Source: Lentzea jiangxiensis (GTDB lineage Bacteria > Actinomycetota > Actinomycetes > Mycobacteriales > Pseudonocardiaceae). Taken from it: a stretch of 64,000 nucleotides of DNA. Under the pieces are notes generated by a model. That model worked only from the letters and a program-made list of their open reading frames with translations. It was not told the origin of the DNA and ran no database searches. The position numbers and the translations under genes are program-made. Location: positions 1-64,000 of the forward strand of contig NZ_FNIX01000005.1 in NCBI RefSeq assembly GCF_900104175.1. Direction: 5' to 3'. Shown piece after piece: positions 24,572 to 32,776 of this stretch. How positions within the stretch are numbered: the stretch's first letter is position 1; each line of letters begins with the position of its first letter.

Positions 24572-24973
24572 TCAGACGCGGCTGCGCACGGGTTCGTCGT
24601 AGAACGAGAGCACGCGGCCACCGGGCGCGAGCCACGGCCGCACCAGCTCGTGCGCCCGGTCCGGATCGCGGTGGAACAGCCCGACCCGCACCGCGAACAC
24701 CAGGTCGAACCGCCGGTCGCCGAGGTTCACGTCCTCGAGCGACGCGATGAGGAACTCCGCCTTGCCCGAGGCCACGTAGGCGGCGTTGCGGCGGGTCGCG
24801 GCCTCCACCATCTTCGTGGAGCGGTCGATCGCCGTGAGCGTGCCGGTGGACAGCAACCGGCACACCATCGCGGCGGCCACGCCCTGCCCGCAGCCGATCT
24901 CCAGCACCCGGTCGCCGGGCCGGATCGCGAGTTGGCCGACCACTTCCCGCAGACGCTCGCTCATGGTCCACAT
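24572..24973 (-). CDS. Class I SAM-dependent methyltransferase (small)
   Basis: 133 residues with the SAM-binding motif VLEIGCGQG (about residue 23), the acidic ribose loop LTAIDRSTKM and a motif near LEDVNLGDRRFDLVF. It is shorter than typical methyltransferases: the fold stops after the fifth strand, so it may be a minimal form. ATG 24973 is the farthest in-frame start; ATG 24964 is equally possible. Its target is unknown. It converges on the lipoprotein gene with no intergenic base. Confidence 0.75.
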   Translation of the reverse strand: MWTMSERLREVVGQLAIRPGDRVLEIGCGQGVAAAMVCRLLSTGTLTAIDRSTKMVEAATRRNAAYVASGKAEFLIASLEDVNLGDRRFDLVFAVRVGLFHRDPDRAHELVRPWLAPGGRVLSFYDEPVRSRV

Positions 24974-25096
24974 GATGCGTCAGGGCGGCGGGCGGGGCCA
25001 CCACGGCGGGACCGCGGTCCCGGTCCAGCCGCAGGCCGGCCGGGAAAGCCCACCACCCGGCCCGGCGGGCGGGACCGAGGCCCCGCCCGGTCCGCG

Positions 25097-25504
25097 TCAC
25101 CCCAGCCCGCCGAGGTTCACCATCCAGTTCACGCCGAACCTGTCCACGAGGTCGCCGTACTCGTCGCCCCACATCTGCTTCTCCAGGGGCGTCCCGACCT
25201 CCCCGCCCTCCGCGAGGGCGGTGAAGTACTCCCGCAGCTTCTCCTCGTCGCCCGACAGCGACACCGTGATCCGCGAGCCCGCCCGGTACTGCATGCCGGG
25301 CGGCGTGTCGGAGGCCATGATCGTGTAGCCGGCCTCGGTCTCCAGCTGGGCGTGCATGATCTGGTCGGCCTGCGGCGTGTCCTGCATGCCGAACTCACCG
25401 AACGTGCTCATCTTCAGCTCGCCGCCGAAGACCGACTGGTAGAACTCCATCGCCTGGCGGGCCTGGCCGTCGAAGCTGATGTACGGGTTGAGGCGAGTGG
25501 CCAC
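25097..25504 (-). CDS. VOC/PhnB-like glyoxalase-fold protein
   Basis: 135 residues of the PhnB/3-demethylubiquinone methyltransferase-like VOC family: LNPYISFDGQARQAMEFYQS opens the fold, and GYTIMASDTP and KQMWGDEYGDLVDRFGVNWM close it. Such proteins are of mostly unknown activity. GTG 25504 is chosen because AGGAG lies eight bases upstream and the family normally starts with a short (M)ATxLNPYI segment; a longer frame exists but lacks a site. Confidence 0.85.
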   Translation of the reverse strand: MATRLNPYISFDGQARQAMEFYQSVFGGELKMSTFGEFGMQDTPQADQIMHAQLETEAGYTIMASDTPPGMQYRAGSRITVSLSGDEEKLREYFTALAEGGEVGTPLEKQMWGDEYGDLVDRFGVNWMVNLGGLG

Positions 25505-25572
25505 CGGAATCGCTCCTTCGCGAGAGATGGGACCGCATACTCGCAAACCCCTGGCACGCCTACAACTCGTAC

Positions 25573-26718
25573 CTATTCCGTGACGCCGGGGTCACCCTGG
25601 GCGACCTTGCCCGCGTACACGAGGGTGGCTTCCGGGGTGAGCGGGTGGAACGTTCCGGCGCGCACGTCGCGGTAGGCGCGTTCCAGGGGTGAGCGCTTGA
25701 AGAACGACCGTCCACCGAGGACCTCCATCGCGGTGTTCACGACCTCGACGGCCTCCAGGACGGCATACCGCTTGGCCAGCATCACGGTCGTGACGGCCTC
25801 GGCGCCGGCCGTGTAGTCGTCGCCCAGCTCCTCGATCGAGCCCATCAGCGACCACCACGCGGTGCGCAGCTTGTAGTCCATCAGCCCGATCTGGCGCACC
25901 GCGTTCTTCGACGTCGACCGCACGGCCACGTCCCGCGCGCCCGCCGCGATGCCGTAGTAGGTCGCGCCGCACACCGGTGCGAAGTGGACCACCGCGGCGG
26001 ACAGGGGTGCGCCGAACTCGCCGTACGGGCGGCGGGCCGCGATCTTGCCGGCCGGGATGAACACGTCCTCCAGCACGACGTCGTGGCTGGCCGTGCCGCG
26101 CATGCCGAGCGTGTCCCACGTTTCCTCGATGCGCACGCCTTCGGCGCTGAGGGGTGCGCTGAAGTGCAGCACCTCCTCACCGAGCACGGCGCACGTGGCC
26201 ACGACGTCCGCGCGCGGTGACTGGCTGCAGAACGACTTGCGGCCGGAGACCAGGAACCCGCCGTCCACCGGGGTGGCCGTGGTCGTGGGCCAGAGCCAGT
26301 CCGACCCGCCGCTGGTGGCGATGACCAGGCCTTCCGAGGCCACGCGCCGCAGCACGCCCTCCGCGTCCGGCGCGCCCTTGCGTCTGCGGTAGCACTGCAT
26401 CAGCGTCAGGTACAGGTGCATGGTGACGGCCAGGGCGGTGGCGCCGTCGTGCCGGGCGAGCTCGGCCTGGGCGTAGCAGACCTGGCGCATCGTGGCGCCC
26501 AGCCCGCCCAGTTCCTCCGGTACGGCCAACGCCAGGTAGCCCTCCTCGCGCATGGCCTCGTACGCCTCGCTCACGAACGTCGCGTCGCGGTCGTGCTCGG
26601 AGGCGTGCCGGGCCGCGATCGCGCCGATGCGGGCGGCCATGCCGGCGAACGCGGCGTCGCCGTCCCTGGTGACGGTCGGGAACGTGCTGGTCACGGGTGG
26701 TGTCTCAAGAGTTGTCAT
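25573..26718 (-). CDS. Acyl-CoA dehydrogenase-family flavoprotein
   Basis: 381 residues. Family marks are YLALAVPEELGGLGATMRQV in the N-terminal helical domain, ATSGGSDWLWPTTTATPVDG in the FAD-contacting middle, GTLGMRGTASHDVVLEDVFI-like block (DTLGMRGTASHDVVLEDVF) and MEVLGGRSFFKRSPLERAYR at the end. The usual catalytic Glu before the C-terminal helices is not clearly recognised, so it may act on an unusual substrate, as HpaC/DszC-like monooxygenases do. ATG 26718 has a TACGTT -10 six bases upstream, so the message is probably leaderless. It is divergent from an HxlR regulator and shares an operator region with it. Confidence 0.82.
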   Translation of the reverse strand: MTTLETPPVTSTFPTVTRDGDAAFAGMAARIGAIAARHASEHDRDATFVSEAYEAMREEGYLALAVPEELGGLGATMRQVCYAQAELARHDGATALAVTMHLYLTLMQCYRRRKGAPDAEGVLRRVASEGLVIATSGGSDWLWPTTTATPVDGGFLVSGRKSFCSQSPRADVVATCAVLGEEVLHFSAPLSAEGVRIEETWDTLGMRGTASHDVVLEDVFIPAGKIAARRPYGEFGAPLSAAVVHFAPVCGATYYGIAAGARDVAVRSTSKNAVRQIGLMDYKLRTAWWSLMGSIEELGDDYTAGAEAVTTVMLAKRYAVLEAVEVVNTAMEVLGGRSFFKRSPLERAYRDVRAGTFHPLTPEATLVYAGKVAQGDPGVTE

Positions 26719-26770
26719 AGGACGAACGTAAGAACGCGCGAGGCCCGCGGGTAGTTCTGGAAGTGAACCG

Positions 26771-26794
26771 GGAGGTGGTAACGAAACCACCTCC
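26771..26794. promoter_or_regulatory. Palindromic operator between acyl-CoA dehydrogenase and hxlR genes
   Basis: GGAGGTGGT (26771-26779) and its exact complement (26786-26794) flank the spacer AACGAA. It is placed 19 bases before the HxlR-family start and 53 bases from the divergent dehydrogenase start, where the regulator could control both. Confidence 0.7.
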
Positions 26795-26812
26795 GCGGCG
26801 GAGACTCCCACT

Positions 26813-27478
26813 GTGAGGACCTATGCGCAGTACTGCCCGATCGTCCGCGCCGTCGAGGTGCTGGGCGACCGGTGGACGTTGCTGATCGTGCGGGACATGC
26901 TCGTCGGTGCCTCGCGCTTCAACGAGATCTCCCGCGGCCTGCCGGGCCTGTCGAGGGCGCTGCTGTCGCGGCGGCTGCGGCAGCTCGTGACCGCCGGCCT
27001 GGTGCGGCGCACCGGCGACGGCTACGCGCTCACGCAGGCGGGGGAGGCGCTGCGGCCGCTGGTGTTCAGCCTCGCCGACTGGGGTGCCCGGTACGCGTTC
27101 GGCGACCCGCGCGCCGACGAGCTCGACCCCGAGGTGCTGATGTGGTGGATGCACGGCCGCATCGACACCGGCACGCTGAGCAAGCGCGTGACCGTCGAGA
27201 TCCGCGTCACCGACCTGCGCCGGACGTTCTGGCTCGTCCTCGAACCCGGTGACGCCTCGGTCTGCTACACCCACCCCGGCCTGGAGGTCGACGCCGTGCT
27301 GGCGTCCGACATCGCCACGCTCTACCGGATGTGGGAGGGCGAGTTCGAACTGCTCGACGCGGTGCGCGCGGGCACGATCGAGCTGACGGGCTCGCGCTGG
27401 GTGGTGCGCGGCCTGCCGCGGTGGCTCGAGCTCAGCCCCGTCGCGGAGCACGTCCGGGCGGCGAAGGTCGACGCCTAG
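26813..27478 (+). CDS. HxlR-family regulator with C-terminal sterol-carrier-like domain
   Basis: 221 residues. Residues 1-100 are a winged helix of the HxlR type: YCPIVRAVEVLGDRWTLLIV, GASRFNEISRGLPGLSRALL, RRLRQLVTAGLVRR. The rest is a beta-rich SCP2-like domain (DAVLASDIATLYRMWEGEFE), an arrangement common in actinobacterial HxlR proteins. The Cys near residue 8 (YCPI) is the redox-sensitive position used by some members. GTG 26813 follows a GAGACT -10-like element. It is divergent from the acyl-CoA dehydrogenase gene with a palindrome between them, so it probably regulates that gene. Confidence 0.87.
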   Translation: MRTYAQYCPIVRAVEVLGDRWTLLIVRDMLVGASRFNEISRGLPGLSRALLSRRLRQLVTAGLVRRTGDGYALTQAGEALRPLVFSLADWGARYAFGDPRADELDPEVLMWWMHGRIDTGTLSKRVTVEIRVTDLRRTFWLVLEPGDASVCYTHPGLEVDAVLASDIATLYRMWEGEFELLDAVRAGTIELTGSRWVVRGLPRWLELSPVAEHVRAAKVDA

Positions 27479-27594
27479 CGCGCTGACCAGCGAGAACGAG
27501 AAACTCCCGAACTCTCTGGGTCGTCGTGTCGATCCGGGCCGGTGCCCGTTCGACGCATCAGTGGAAGGACACGACAGCCCAGGAGGAACCCGAC

Positions 27595-28035
27595 ATGACC
27601 GCGACCGTCACCACCACCAACACCGCCCGCGTCCGCAGGTCCGCGTTCGCCCGCCACCTCACGCTCGTGACCCGCGTGGTGACCGGCCTGCTGTTCACCG
27701 TGACCGGCCTGAACGGGTTCCTGAACTTCATGCCCGCACCCGATCCCGGCACGATGGCGCCGGCCGGGGTCGCGTTCACGACCGCGCTCCACGCCACCGG
27801 GTACGTGCTGCAGCTGTCCTCGGGCGTCCAGGTCGTCGCGGGCGCCCTGCTGCTCGCCGGGCGGTTCGTCCCGCTGGCGCTCGCGGTCCTCGCTCCGCTG
27901 GTGGTCAACATCTTCCTGATCCACCTCTTCCTGGAACCCGCCGGCACGGGCATCGCGCTGTTCGTCGTCGCCGCCGAGATCGGCCTCGCGTGGGCCTACC
28001 GCGACAAGTTCCGCCCGATGCTGCGGGCCCGCTAG
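27595..28035 (+). CDS. DoxX-like membrane protein
   Basis: 146 residues with four hydrophobic segments (RVVTGLLFTVTGLNGFLNF, LHATGYVLQLSSGVQVVAGA, LALAVLAPLVVNIFLIHLFL, IALFVVAAEIGLAWAY). The RxxxGLLFxVxGLNGFLxF opening is typical of DoxX/DUF6069-type proteins. ATG 27595 has AGGAGG eight bases upstream. It follows the HxlR gene in the same direction after 117 bases. Confidence 0.8.
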   Translation: MTATVTTTNTARVRRSAFARHLTLVTRVVTGLLFTVTGLNGFLNFMPAPDPGTMAPAGVAFTTALHATGYVLQLSSGVQVVAGALLLAGRFVPLALAVLAPLVVNIFLIHLFLEPAGTGIALFVVAAEIGLAWAYRDKFRPMLRAR

Positions 28036-28179
28036 GAGCGGCGACCACAATCCCCCGGAGGCCATCGGCCGCCGGAGGATTTCTCGTTGCGGGACAGGAT
28101 TTTCCGGCCTTCGGATGTCGATTCGGCGCGTGCTCGTTCGACGCAGGTGTGAGGGGGAAGTCCTGCGAAGGGAACGGAA

Positions 28180-28491
28180 ATGTCCACCACCCGCTGCGCC
28201 GCCGCCGTCCTGCGAGTGCTGACGCGCGGCCGGGTCGTGCCCGTTCTCCTGACCGTGCTGGACGTCCTGCTCGACACCGGTCACGTCGTCACCGCGATCG
28301 CCGTCGGCCTGGCCGAGCTCGCCGCCGCGATCGGCGCGCAGGTCCTACCGGGACACGAAGGCGGCCAGCAGCGCCTGCACCTCGTAGACGTCGACGCCCT
28401 TGCCGAACTGCTTGGCGATCGGCACGTCGTGGCTGGAGACCCAGATCTTGAGCTCCGCGTCGAGGTCGAAGTGGCCGGCCGTCTCGACTGA
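28180..28491 (+). CDS. Short membrane ORF, 3' part antisense to a PH-domain gene
   Basis: ATG 28180 has a GGGAACGGAA-type site, and the first 55 codons are well-formed with high GC3, giving a hydrophobic helix (VVTAIAVGLAELAAAIGA). From 28345 on, the frame is antisense to the PH-like gene and loses coding character. The real protein may end near 28345, or the 3' end was lost in a rearrangement. No domain is recognised. Confidence 0.35.
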   Translation: MSTTRCAAAVLRVLTRGRVVPVLLTVLDVLLDTGHVVTAIAVGLAELAAAIGAQVLPGHEGGQQRLHLVDVDALAELLGDRHVVAGDPDLELRVEVEVAGRLD

Positions 28492-28722
28492 GAACTGCGT
28501 GATCGCCTTGTAGGGCACCGAGTGGTATTCGACCTTCTTGCCCGTCACGCCCTGCTTGTCGACCAGGATCAGCCTCCGGTCGGTGAACAGGAACGAGTCG
28601 CGCACCAACTGGTACGCCGCGTGGATCTGCTCCCCGTGCGCCAGCAGACGGCCGAACTCCTTCGCGGCGTCCCGCGGGTCGAGCTTCGACGCGTTCCCCA
28701 TCATTCCGCTGAGAAGTCCCAT
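28345..28722 (-). CDS. Bacterial PH-domain protein
   Basis: 125 residues matching the small bacterial pleckstrin-homology family (PF08000-type): EFGRLLAHGEQIHAAYQLVR, DSFLFTDRRLILVDKQGVTG and KKVEYHSVPYKAITQFSVET are the core strands. Such proteins form ring-like oligomers in crystal structures and their role is unclear. ATG 28722 has GGAGG one base before it, which is unusually close. The next gene on this strand begins more than 500 bases upstream. Confidence 0.85.
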   Translation of the reverse strand: MGLLSGMMGNASKLDPRDAAKEFGRLLAHGEQIHAAYQLVRDSFLFTDRRLILVDKQGVTGKKVEYHSVPYKAITQFSVETAGHFDLDAELKIWVSSHDVPIAKQFGKGVDVYEVQALLAAFVSR

Positions 28723-28766
28723 GCCTCCACGTTTACCAGGGTTCGCGGCACACGCATCGGCGACGA

Positions 28767-29276
28767 TCATCCCGCCGGCCGCGGCCGGGCGTTGCGCAAC
28801 CGGATGCCGCTGTGCTCCAGCGGACCCGCCACGACGTCGTCCCAGAACGGCCAGAGGTTCGCGAGCACGCGCAGTTCGACCCCGGCCTCCTCGTGCAGCG
28901 CGAACAGGTCGCCGACGCGTTCGGCGGGGCCGAGCGGCACCACCGGCTCGGTCGCCACCACCGCGAAACCCGCTCCCGCACCGCTCTCGCCGAACGGCCG
29001 GAACGGCGCCGCGTCGAACCGGTAGGCGTACAGCTCCACGGTCCGCATCCGGTCGAGCCACCCGTACTCGACGGCGTGCACCCTGGTCGGGCCGGCGGCG
29101 TCCCACGCCAGCACCCGCGGGCACTGCCGCGGGAACCAGTAGTCGGGGGAGCGCGCGGCGTCCACCGCCCACACGTACTCGCCGGGCTGCCGCGCGGTCG
29201 CCGCGAGGTGCGGGACGAAGCGGGTGATCGTCGGATCTTCCGAGAAGTGCAGCACCTGACCTGGTTCCGGCCTCAT
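28767..29276 (-). CDS. DUF6886-family protein
   Basis: 169 residues of a widespread uncharacterised family: it opens with VLHFSEDPTITRFVPHLAAT, continues with YVWAVDAARSPDYWFPRQCP and ends with LANLWPFWDDVVAGPLEHSG. The central FxxD-xxR arrangement could suggest a nucleotide-binding or hydrolase fold, but there is no known activity. ATG 29276 is six bases from a CAGTAT -10 that overlaps the -10 of the divergent lipoprotein gene. Only 18 bases separate the two starts. Confidence 0.8.
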   Translation of the reverse strand: MRPEPGQVLHFSEDPTITRFVPHLAATARQPGEYVWAVDAARSPDYWFPRQCPRVLAWDAAGPTRVHAVEYGWLDRMRTVELYAYRFDAAPFRPFGESGAGAGFAVVATEPVVPLGPAERVGDLFALHEEAGVELRVLANLWPFWDDVVAGPLEHSGIRLRNARPRPAG

Positions 29277-29281
29277 GTGGT

Positions 29282-29288
29282 CATACTG
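29282..29288. promoter_or_regulatory. Overlapping divergent -10 elements
   Basis: Plus-strand CATACT (29282-29287) is seven bases before ATG 29295; minus-strand CAGTAT (29283-29288) is six bases before ATG 29276. The two -10 elements share five base pairs, so two polymerases could not open both at once. Both genes would then be leaderless and mutually exclusive in initiation. Confidence 0.6.
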
Positions 29289-29294
29289 GCCCGC

Positions 29295-30326
29295 ATGCGG
29301 AGGCTGACGCTCGCTGTTCTGCTGGTCCTCGCCGGCTGCTCCTCCGGCGGCGAGCCGGACGCGACCGGGTTCACCGCCGTGGACCTCCCGGCGACCCCGG
29401 AAGCGTTGGCGGCGCACGGGGACATGCTGGCCATCGGCACGCGCACGCCGGACCACCCGGAGCTCGTCCTGAGGTCCGCCGACGGGACGCTGGCCAACTC
29501 CCGGCTGACCCCGGCGACCCCGTACGGCGAGGAAGCGCACTGGTACGGCGTCACCTCCGACGGCACCACGATCACCGGCGTCGGCGGTGAACGCGGTGGC
29601 GCGCACGGCAACGTCCGCTGGAGCACCTGGACCGGCGACGCCCGCGTCATCGACGAGGAACCGCAGGCCTTCAGCACGTTCGGCGGCTACGGCGCCGGCG
29701 AGCTGATCGGCCCGGTCCGCACCGCGCGGGGACCGTTGATCATCGGCACGTGGCAGAGCGCCAAGGCGGGCCTCGACATCGCGGCCTGGACCTACGCCGC
29801 CGGCACCTGGACCCGGCAGCCCTCCGCCGGCACCGTCCTGGAGAGCTCGCAGGAGCTGCTGCGGTTCCCGCTGTCGGTCACCCCGGACGGCGACGGCGCG
29901 CTGGTCGTCGGCTGGCAGATCGCGAAGGGCCAGGTGAGCGCGGCGGTCTGGCGGTTCGACGGCACGACCTGGACCACCGCCACCCTGCCCGGCGGTGACG
30001 CCGCGCTGGCCGCCCGCTGCTGGGACGGCACGTGCCACGTCGTGGGCCGCGCCGGGGGCAGGCTCGCCTGGTGGTCGGGCCCGCAGTGGAAGAAGCTCGC
30101 GACTCCGGACGTCCCCGTGGGCGACGACCAGACCCTCGCCGCGCCGGTTCCGGTCAACGGCACGCCGACGCTGTTCGTCGACCACGGCGGGGTCAAGCTC
30201 GTGTCCGAAAAGGACGAACGCCCGGCGGAGGGGCCGTCGGGCGCGGTGGTGGCCGCGGAGAAGGTCGGCGACCAGGTCTTCGTGATCGCGGGCGGCCGTC
30301 TGTGGCGCCTCGGTCAGGTCTCCTGA
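29295..30326 (+). CDS. Secreted lipoprotein with beta-propeller-like repeats
   Basis: 343 residues. The signal peptide ends in a lipobox (LAGC, Cys15) and is followed by a Ser/Gly linker. The rest shows repeated WxxxTWT/W-rich segments (VRWSTWTGDA, AWTYAAGTWTRQPS, VWRFDGTTWTTATL, AWWSGPQWKKLATP) about 50 residues apart, in keeping with a beta-propeller. No catalytic motif is seen. The leaderless-type start at 29295 lies opposite the DUF6886 gene. It is probably an extracellular sensor or binding protein. Confidence 0.7.
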   Translation: MRRLTLAVLLVLAGCSSGGEPDATGFTAVDLPATPEALAAHGDMLAIGTRTPDHPELVLRSADGTLANSRLTPATPYGEEAHWYGVTSDGTTITGVGGERGGAHGNVRWSTWTGDARVIDEEPQAFSTFGGYGAGELIGPVRTARGPLIIGTWQSAKAGLDIAAWTYAAGTWTRQPSAGTVLESSQELLRFPLSVTPDGDGALVVGWQIAKGQVSAAVWRFDGTTWTTATLPGGDAALAARCWDGTCHVVGRAGGRLAWWSGPQWKKLATPDVPVGDDQTLAAPVPVNGTPTLFVDHGGVKLVSEKDERPAEGPSGAVVAAEKVGDQVFVIAGGRLWRLGQVS

Positions 30327-30804
30327 GCCATCCGGCCCCGCCCAGCTGTGACGCGGTTCACGCCGTTCGGTCCAGCCCGCGGTGGGCCGCTCGGGCGTCT
30401 TCCCTGCTCCGTGACGGTCCAGTCACCGTGCCGGTACGAAGCGCTTCACAGCGTGATGACCGGTTTGCGATCACATTGCGCTGCTTGTCCCACGTCTTCC
30501 GGTCATTGCATTCACCCGGATGCGTCACATCGATCCGTGGTGAGACAGAACTTCACCGTGAATACAGCGATCCGGCCGCACAATGGTCACGCTTGAGCAC
30601 ACAATTCGCGGGAGTCAACTGTTGATGTGGCTGTTCCACCGGCTTTTCCCCCACGCATGGGTGACTATGGCCCGGTCAGCGGGCCTCCGCCGCAATGGCG
30701 GGGGCGGGCAGCGGTCCGTCACATCGGCGGTTAACCTCTTGCAACTCGTCCACTGCAATCCAGTGAGCCGACGTCGCAACCACCGGGGAGAGGACTGAAC
30801 ACGG
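30327..30804. other. 478-base gene-free region upstream of the opp operon
   Basis: This stretch is lower in GC than its surroundings and no frame has coding-like codon use. Its last part carries the GGGGAGAGGA ribosome site for oppB. It probably holds the operon promoter, but I cannot name a convincing -10/-35 pair or an operator. Confidence 0.6.
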
Positions 30805-31782
30805 GTGGCCGGATTTCTGTTGCGGCGGTTGGTCAACTACGTGGTGCTCGCCCTCGTGGCGACGTTCCTCGCGTTCACGTTGGCCTCCGCCACCTTTGAC
30901 CCGATCGGGGTGTTGCAACAACGCAACCCACCGCCCCCGGCGGCCTCGATCGAGGCGAAGAAGAGGGACCTCCACCTCGACCAGCCGATCCCGCAGCGGT
31001 TCGTCACCTGGATGGGCGGGGTCGTCCAGGGCGACTTCGGTCGCACGATCACCGACCGCCCCATCACCGACGAGCTCGGCCGGCGCATCGGCGTGAGCCT
31101 GAGGCTGTTCCTGCTCGGCATCACGATCGGCATCCTCTTCGGCGTGCTGCTCGGCGTGGTGAGCGCGATCCGGCAGTACAAGTTCAGCGACTACTTCGCG
31201 ACCTTGTTCAGCTTCATACTGCTGTCCACGCCGGTGTTCGTGCTGGGCACGCTGCTGAAGATGGGCGCGCAGGGGATCAACGACTCGATCGGCTCGAACG
31301 TGCTGATCTTCGTCGGCGAGACGACACCGGGCTTCCAGGGCAACTGGTTCGAGCACCTCGGCGACCGGCTGCAGCACCTCGTCATCCCGACGCTCGCGAT
31401 CGCGCTCGGCCAGATCGCCTACTACAGCCGCTACCAGCGCTCGTCGATGCTCGACGTGCTCGGCAGCGACTTCCTGCGCACCGCCCAGGCCAAGGGCCTG
31501 ACGCGCCGCAAGGCGTTGTTCAAGCACGGCCTGCGCACCGCGCTCATCCCGATGGCGACCCTGTTCGCGTTCGGGTTCGGCCTGCTCGTCGTCGGTGGCA
31601 CGTTCACCGAGCGGATCTTCGGCTGGTTCGGCATGGGTGACTGGCTCGTCACCGGCATCTCGGCTCAGGACACGAACATCACCGCCACGGTGACGCTCTT
31701 CGTCGCGGTGTGCGTGCTGTTCTCCGGCTGGCTCGCCGACGTGCTGTACGCCGCGCTCGACCCCCGAATCCGCGTGAACTAG
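30805..31782 (+). CDS. oppB: Oligopeptide ABC transporter permease, OppB type
   Basis: 325 residues. It has an N-terminal membrane segment, an extracytoplasmic loop (about residues 35-100) and five further segments in the standard OppB/DppB pattern, with the cytoplasmic EAA loop in LRTAQAKGLTRRKALFKHGL that contacts the ATPase. It imports peptides together with OppC, a double ATPase and a binding lipoprotein, in that order. GTG 30805 follows GGGGAGAGGA. The gap to the next gene is 16 bases. Confidence 0.92.
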   Translation: MAGFLLRRLVNYVVLALVATFLAFTLASATFDPIGVLQQRNPPPPAASIEAKKRDLHLDQPIPQRFVTWMGGVVQGDFGRTITDRPITDELGRRIGVSLRLFLLGITIGILFGVLLGVVSAIRQYKFSDYFATLFSFILLSTPVFVLGTLLKMGAQGINDSIGSNVLIFVGETTPGFQGNWFEHLGDRLQHLVIPTLAIALGQIAYYSRYQRSSMLDVLGSDFLRTAQAKGLTRRKALFKHGLRTALIPMATLFAFGFGLLVVGGTFTERIFGWFGMGDWLVTGISAQDTNITATVTLFVAVCVLFSGWLADVLYAALDPRIRVN

Positions 31783-31798
31783 GCAAGGTGACGACGAC

Positions 31799-32776
31799 GT
31801 GACCGTGATCCTCAACGAGGGCGACTCGGCGGGAACCACCGGCGCCGCCTCCGGCAGCCCCGTCGACGCGGCGCCCGATCCGGGCAAGGCGATGACGCGC
31901 GGCAGGCTCGTGCTCATCCGCTTCGCGCGCAACAAGCTGGCGCTGGTCGGCCTGGCGATCATCGTCGGGATGTACCTGATGGCGTTCGTCGGCCCGCTGC
32001 TGTCGAAGTGGACCTACGACCAGCAGGACTACTCGGCGTTCCTCGAGCCCCCCTACGCCGACCACATCTTCGGCACCGACAAGATCGGCACCGACATGTT
32101 CGCGCTCACCATGCGCGGACTGCAGAAGTCGTTGATCATCGGCTTGCTCGTGGCGCTGATCTCGACCACCGTCGCGGCGATCGTCGGCGCGGCGGCGGGC
32201 TACTTCCTCGGCGTCGCCGACAAGACGCTCATGTGGGTCGTCGACCTGCTGCTGGTGCTGCCGTCGTTCCTGATCATCGCGATCCTGAGCCCCTGGTTCC
32301 GCGGCAAGTCGTGGTTCCTGCTGGTGCTCATGCTCGCGGCGTTCCAATGGATGATCACCGCCCGCATCGTGCGCGGCATGACGCTGACGCTGAAGGAGCG
32401 CGAGTTCGTCAAGGCGGCCAAGTTCATGGGCCAGCCCGCGCGCAAGATCATCGCCAAGCACATCGTGCCGAACATGGCCTCGCTGCTCATCATCGACGCG
32501 ACCATCAACGTCGGGTCCGCCGTGCTCGCCGAGACGGGCCTGAGCTACTTCGGGTTCGGCGTCCAGTCGCCCGACGTCTCGCTCGGCACGCTGATCGGCG
32601 GCAACGCCGAGTCCGCGACGACCTTCCCGTGGCTGTTCCTGTTCCCGGCGGGCTTCCTCGTCGTGTTCGTGCTGGCGGTGAACTGGGTGGGCGACGGGCT
32701 CCGCGACGCGCTCGACCCCACCTCCACGCGCGTGCGCCGCAAGGAGAAGAAGAACACCAAGGAGAAGGCCGCCTGA
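31799..32776 (+). CDS. oppC: Oligopeptide ABC transporter permease, OppC type
   Basis: 325 residues with a cytosolic lead, a first membrane segment ([20 protein letters not shown]) and five later ones. The EAA loop is [20 protein letters not shown]. The [17 protein letters not shown] block is a standard OppC/DppC feature. The C-terminus is a basic tail ([13 protein letters not shown]). Its stop TGA overlaps the ATG of the ATPase gene, indicating coupling. Confidence 0.92.
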   Translation: MTVILNEGDSAGTTGAASGSPVDAAPDPGKAMTRGRLVLIRFARNKLALVGLAIIVGMYLMAFVGPLLSKWTYDQQDYSAFLEPPYADHIFGTDKIGTDMFALTMRGLQKSLIIGLLVALISTTVAAIVGAAAGYFLGVADKTLMWVVDLLLVLPSFLIIAILSPWFRGKSWFLLVLMLAAFQWMITARIVRGMTLTLKEREFVKAAKFMGQPARKIIAKHIVPNMASLLIIDATINVGSAVLAETGLSYFGFGVQSPDVSLGTLIGGNAESATTFPWLFLFPAGFLVVFVLAVNWVGDGLRDALDPTSTRVRRKEKKNTKEKAA

